From contig JAKMXF010000364.1 of assembly GCA_024704765.1 (NCBI GenBank), forward strand, positions 62,001 to 126,000: a stretch of 64,000 nucleotides of DNA, written 5' to 3'. The notes beneath the pieces were generated by a model. The model was not told where the DNA came from. It ran no database searches and worked only from the letters and a program-made list of their open reading frames with translations. This document shows positions 58,920-64,000 of the stretch, piece after piece. This stretch comes from Oopsacas minuta. Taxonomy: Eukaryota; Porifera; Hexactinellida; Lyssacinosida; Leucopsacidae. The stretch's first letter is position 1. Every line of letters starts with the position of its first letter. The position numbers and the translations under genes are program-made.

Positions 58920-60003
58920 CTTATTTGCTTATCTACTCCATCAAGGAACAAAGGTAACATTATATGTTACAGGGAGCAAGAGTTTCAACAGTATTTCTGC
59001 GAAAAGAATGGTTTGGTGTTTTGTCCAAATGTTGAGGGTCTTCAACCGGCAATGAAAGTTCCGAACTACAATCCAAGTGACTGGAGGCTGTTAATTGACA
59101 GCTCCAAAAGGAGTCTGAAATGTGTACTACTCCATAATGGAAATATATTCGGTTCAATTCCTATAGGATATTCAGTTAAACTCAAAGAGGAGTACTATAA
59201 TGTGAAAGAGATATTAGAGATTATTAACTACTCTGCACATGTTTGGGTCATCTGTGTTGATCTCAAAATGGTCAACTTTCTATTAGGACAACAATCTGGG
59301 TTCATTAAGTACCCCTGTTTTCTTTGTTATTGGGACAGTAGAAATAGGAACCAGCATTGGATAAGGAAAAGTGGCCTCCGAGAGAAAGTTTGAAAGTCGG
59401 GGCAAAAATGTAATCAATAACCCTCTGGTACATACAAATAAAATAATTCTACCTCCTTTCCACATTAAGCTTAGTTTAATGAAGCAATTCATCAAAGTAC
59501 TGGCTAAAGACAGATATTGTTTCAAGTATATCCGAAATTATTTTCCAGAAATCAGTGAAGGGAAGAAAAAGGCAGGCATAATTGAAGGTCCACAGATTCG
59601 CAAGTTACTTAGGGACAACAGCTTCAAAGATTCAATGAATGAGGAAGAGAAGAGAGCGTGGCAGGCTTTCTCTAATGTTGTTTCTAATTTCCTTGGTAAT
59701 AAAAAGGCATTCAACTACAAAGAACTAGTTACAGAGTTAGTCAACAGCTATCATGCTCTTGGCTGTAATATGAGTATTAAAATTCATTATTTGAGAGACC
59801 ATCTTGATAGATTTCCGGATAATCTAGGTGATATGAGTGAAGAACAAGGTGAACGATTCCATCAAGACATAAAAGTGATGGAACAGCGATATCAAGGAAG
59901 ATGGGATACACATATGATGGCAGATTACTGTTGGTGCCTAAAAAGAGATTGTCCTAACGAACAGCATTCAAGAAAGTCAAATAAGAGAAAATTTTTAGAT
60001 TGA
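58920..60003 (+). pseudogene. unclassified transposase-like gene (SEEQGERFHQD family)
   Basis: Coding similarity starts near 58945 (HQGTKVTLY), shifts frame, and continues YREQEFQQYFCEKNGLVFCP, DWRLLIDSSKRSLKCVLLHN, VICVDLKMVNFLLGQQSGFI and YPCFLCYWDSRNRNQHW to about 59365. Two small indels there move the frame to LKVG..KNVINNPLV, then ILPPFHIKLSLMKQFIKVL, IEGPQIRKLLRD, LGCNMSIKIHYLRDHLDRFP, MSEEQGERFHQDIKVMEQRY and WDTHMMADYCWCLKRD, stop at 60003. IDSSK and VDLK may be catalytic-strand Asp residues and SEEQ the Glu helix; this is inference. The Cys-rich first exon of the same family lies 9 kb upstream at 49464. Only a few lesions, so this is younger than most relics here. Confidence 0.65.
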
Positions 60004-60279
60004 ATAGTGCTCATATTACATGTTTATAGTATCACTTTCTTCCATTCATATTAGGAACAATTATATCATTATTCTTAGTTAATGAAATATTGATATATTC
60101 AGAAATTTAATTGATCCAATCTGACATATAAGGGTTGAAACCAATTTTGTTCTATAAATGTAGTAATAGGATTGTGAGATAACTTGACGTATTAGGGAGA
60201 AACTGACTAAATATTTGGAATCAGCAACACAGAATTAGTATATATCAGTTGACAAAATCAATACAACTAAAAAGTATAG

Positions 60280-60460
60280 GCCTGTGATATCCTTATTAGT
60301 ATGAGTAAGCACTATTAAGACAGGTACAAAATGAATAAACAGCTAAGAGGAGGGTATTTCAAATGAGTTCAAAATTTGCAGAATTATTAACTAACATAAT
60401 CCAAACAATCATATTCTAGTTCCAGTATAGAAATGAGATCTCTACATTTTTCAGTTCGCC
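60280..60460. repeat. inverted copy of the repeat at 55339-55515
   Basis: About 175 bp matching the complement of 55339-55515. On the plus strand it ends with CATTTTTCAG at 60452-60461, again like a 3' splice site, followed by up to 190 bp of unassigned sequence cut off by the mariner at 60658. Probably the 5' remnant of another P-like copy. Confidence 0.7.
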
Positions 60461-60657
60461 CTAGTAATCAATGACTTGTTGGATATGGCTTTCAGCAGAT
60501 GTAACATGAAATAGGTGATCAGAACTATCGGAAATAACCTTCGAGGTGGTGCTTGCGGTTGATAGAACAGAAGTATCACTCAGAACCGTTTCAGTTGCCG
60601 AATATCAAATCGAGCTATATATGGAATTGGGAACGTTCACTATTATGATACGAACTA

Positions 60658-61992
60658 CTATGGCGTTCAATAAGTCTTGCTGGTGATATCATTGAATATG
60701 ATACAAACACTATACACACTAATTCACTATATTATTATTCAAAGTAATCCCCTCCTGCAGATACACAAAGTTTTAACCTTTCCACCCACTTGTAAAACAC
60801 ATTTCTGTACTCTTCTTCGGGGATGGATTTGAAGTACTGGTACAGGCCAGTTCCGAGTGCTTGTAATGTGTTAAAATCTTTGCCTTGAAGGTAGATTTTA
60901 AGCTTGGGAAATAGCCAAAAATAACACGGAGCTAGATCTGGTGGGTATGATGGATGGGGAAGTAATTCTAACCCCTCTATATCCAAGAAATTTTTTGGTA
61001 AGCTTAGCTGTATGGGAACTAGCGTTATCAATTAAAATCTTCATTCCTCGAGTTCCGGTTTTCGGGCGGTACTTTTCTATATTTTTTATCAAATTTGGAA
61101 GCACTTGCTCTGTAAAGAAAGTAGCAGTAACAGCCTTGCCACTCTCACAAGGTAATTGCAAGACAATTCCATGACTACTGAAGAAGATGGTGTACATAAT
61201 CTTAGGTTTTCTGAAGTCTGGCCTAGGAATTTTCTCCGGTTGTTCGTTGCCCCTCACCCATGATCACTTCTTATACTTGCTATATGGTGTTGAATAGTAC
61301 ACCCACGTCTCGTCACCAGTAATAATCTCTGTTAGGAGTCTAGAATCGCAGTTCTCATAAGTTTCCAAGAGTTCCCTGGCAATATTCAGTCATGCTAACC
61401 TTTGATTCTAACTGAGTTTATGCGTACCCATTTCCCACAAATCGATCGGTAGCCAAGCTCAGTCGTCAGAATTGTATGAATAGCTCCCGATGAAATCTCT
61501 ATTCTTTGTTCTAACTGATTGGCAGTAATGCACTTGTCTTCCATGACCATACTTTCAAATCAGTGCGATATTTTCTGAAGTGGTGGCGGATACCGGTCTT
61601 CCAGATCGAGGCAAATCTGTGACATCAGCATCACCAGATCTAAAACGGGCAGCCCGTCGCTCTACAGTAGATCTGGAAGGGCAATCCACGCACAATATCT
61701 CCTGTAACTCGCTGAAGATCTGTACGGGCTGGATCTTGAGTATTGTGCGAAAATCTATGTAAGCTCGCCATTTGAGGTTGAAATTATCATCCTTTGAAGC
61801 CATAAATTCAACAGTGGGTATGAATTGACTACACGTAATTTTCTTAAAAATTCATAATTTGCATTGAATAAGCTTGAAACTTTCAGTATATGGAGTTTAA
61901 ACATGTGGACTTATAATATCTGAACGTTTGATATATTACTTGAATAATTCCTGAGAAATAACATGACCCGTAAGACTTATTGAACGCCCTGA
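60658..61992 (-). mobile_element. DD34D mariner, complete ends
   Basis: Inverted ends CTATGGCGTTCAATAAGTCT (60658) and complement of TCAGGGCGTTCAATAAGTCT (to 61992). TA at 60656-60657 and 61993-61994. The element is 1335 bp. The fragment at 12779-13400 is a close relative. Confidence 0.88.
60738..61803 (-). pseudogene. mariner (DD34D) transposase, broken
   Basis: Minus strand from the ATG at 61803: helix-turn-helix with CPSRSTVERRAARF and the linker RSGRPVS; a frame change near 61555; LEQRIEISSGAIHTIL; ITGDETWVYYSTPYSKYKK near 61300 (first Asp); a stop; NEQPEKIPRPDFRKPKIMYT; LIDNASSHT (second Asp) near 61025; a frame change; SYPPDLAPCYFWLF near 60940, where the third catalytic Asp is Tyr. 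Ends AGGDYFE at 60738. The 12.8-kb relative still has Asp at this third position. Confidence 0.9.
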
Positions 61993-61994
61993 TA

Positions 61995-64000
61995 TATGTC
62001 AAACACAACTAGTTAATGATATTTTCAATGGAATCTCTTACCATCTAGCAACCCATTCGCTCCAAAATCTACATGTTGCTGTTGGACCTTATGTAGAGTA
62101 GCCTATCCTTCAGTAAATTAATTATTGTAAAATTCTTGAGAACAAAAAGTGAAATATCATTGAGTAATAACCTGTTTTGATATAGGCTCAAATATTTCTG
62201 TAGATAATTTAATGAAATTTGGAGGCCATAAACTACCTATGGACATAATGCCAATGACATAATCTGTAAATTCATAGATTTTGCTTAATATAGTTTACCG
62301 AAACTAAATTCTGAACGAGTGTTCAAACATAGCTTGGAATATTGAAATTAACTAAATGGGAAATTTAAGGCCAAATACTGTTTTATAGAACAGCGTTGCG
62401 AACTTTTTGATTGCCCTAAGAAATTTAGCACTAAATTTTTTCTCCCAGGAGGCGCAGGGTTAGAGGTACTAGTTCAATGTCATCACGCTATTTGACTTCC
62501 ACCAGGTGTTGACTTATTACTTTCTCTTCATCGGCCCGAAGTGAAACAAGACAGGTCATCTTAGTGGTGTTTACAGTACCCAGTCCTGATCAGCGCCAAG
62601 TGGCTCAACTTTTGACTAATCGAGTACTCTCCAATGAGATTTCAATCGACTGAATTGTTCTATCTCTGTGCCCAAGGAATCAAGAATACATCAGAGCCTG
62701 CAGCTTATACAATTCTAGCATTTGATCTTGGTATGCAAGAACATCAACTGCGAGTAATGAAGCTCTGGACAAATGTGATCTCCTAAATCAACTCCTGTAT
62801 AGTTTGTTGCAGTGCTAAATTACAGGGCCCAAGATTCTTTTCTACTTCTACCATTCATGAATGATCAAAAGATCTTCTGACACATCAGTTCAGGGTCTCG
62901 TCCAGGTTCTCAGGACCCTGCTCCTAAAAATGAATTCTATTTCATTTCATCATCCTAACACCACATTTTCATTACGATATTTCCGCCTGGAGAGAGAGTT
63001 TTTGTGTGCTGTCCAGCGGTGATTTAAGGCAGAGTCCTTAATGACGCAGGATCGTGGCAGTGGTGATCGCGACACAATTTTATACTCCTTTTCTCTTTTT
63101 TTGACAAAGAATCTTCGTCATTATTTTAGAGAAATAGCAATACCTTAGATCCGTCCATTTCAATTTCCCCAGATTGAGGTTACGTGTAAGGAATGTTGAC
63201 TTATCGGACGAAACCAATTTGTTGAAGTGAAGGTTATCAAAATTATCGCCTTCAGAAATTCTTTTGCAATAAGAGCAATGTTATAGCATCATGGTGTAGC
63301 AACTGCAAAGAATATATCATCAAACCAACATACTAAATAATGCTGATACCTTCTGAACCAGCTAATTGAGATAACGCGGCCATAGTACCTCTCTGTCTCG
63401 AGGCATAGACTTTTAGAATCTGATTTTTTCTAATCTTCTAGGGATTTCCGTTCAGGGATATTCGAATAACCACCGACAGAGCAGCTGGGGCTGGAGTTTC
63501 TGTACTTGTTATTTAGTCTTGATGCTTTAGAACTATTTGTTCTAGATTATTTTCGGACTGATCGTGGTGCAGTCGTTCTCTAAGCCGAGTAGACCTCAAA
63601 TGGAGGCTCTTCATTATTCTACTTTCCAAATTGACATCTACTTTAGCATTTCGATTGCCTTGTTTGGTATCCAAAATACTTCATTTACTTCATGAAGTGT
63701 TAATGACATTTGACAGCTTGGTATGACAATGATTATTTTAAATTCTTTGATATTCACTAATTTTGGTTTAAATGTATATTTATTTTTGTAGTTGACATAA
63801 TATAATATCACATCCTTATACCACATATCAAGATCACAATATTATGCTTCATACAAGATTAGGCAACAATACTAATGAGTTGCTTAGTTACAAGTGTTTG
63901 TTATTGAAACAAGATACTATTAAGAATATCTCATTAGTAATGAATTATAAGAAACGAAATAAATTGAATATTTTGGAAATTTAGTATGACATCTTAATTT
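61995..64000. other. intergenic, no gene assigned
   Basis: AT-rich except for about 62440-63070, where base composition is more balanced and short stretches translate without much low-complexity bias. On the minus strand near 62570-62480 there is TTKMTCLVSLRADEEKVISQ. No family recognised. The last kilobase shows nothing. Confidence 0.35.

Noticed and set aside
1-64000. tRNA, rRNA or host housekeeping genes
   Set aside because: None recognised by eye. Short structured RNAs could be missed without a covariance search.

Overview
The window is AT-rich animal nuclear DNA and reads as a graveyard of DNA transposons. No host housekeeping gene, rRNA or tRNA was recognised. A eukaryote is indicated by a GT-AG intron in a THAP-domain gene, by isolated coding islands in long non-coding DNA, and by satellite arrays. 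The mix of P-like, Transib/RAG1-like, hAT, MULE and five Tc1/mariner lineages points to a metazoan, most likely an arthropod. That last step is inference.

Layout. 1-1.14 kb is featureless. 1.14-8.84 kb is two diverged tandem arrays (about 60 bp and about 174 bp periods) split by a 5.26 kb P-element-like transposon with THAP domain, intron, terminal inverted repeats and a 7-bp target duplication. That P element carries a DD37D mariner. 9.4-16.8 kb holds an unclassified transposase-like gene, a Tc1 (DD34E), a truncated mariner (DD34D), a DD41D element and a broken Transib copy. 17.96-18.87 kb is a near-perfect long palindrome. 19.7-21.0 kb is a DD37E element. 22-25.3 kb holds a mariner relic, a Transib relic on the minus strand and a G-rich minisatellite. 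25.7-30 kb holds nested hAT-type non-autonomous elements.

31.5-34.7 kb is the best-preserved gene: an uninterrupted 694-codon Transib/RAG1-type transposase with all three catalytic acids and the C2H2 zinc ligands, flanked by heptamer-like sequences close to the CACAGTG recombination signal. 35.4-38.3 kb has another Transib fragment, a hAT dimerisation-domain fragment and a second DD37D mariner. 40.6-42.4 kb is a MULE with FLYWCH finger and tandemly repeated terminal motifs. 43-48.4 kb has unidentified decayed coding segments. 49.4-60 kb contains a Cys-rich exon, a second P-like relic and two divergently oriented genes of poorly characterised transposase families. 60.7-62 kb is a DD34D mariner; the rest to 64 kb is unassigned.

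The genes do not form a host pathway. Each autonomous copy would have served its own mobilisation. Nearly all are broken by stops or frameshifts; the only long intact transposase frames are the Transib-like one and a DD37D mariner that has lost its first catalytic Asp.
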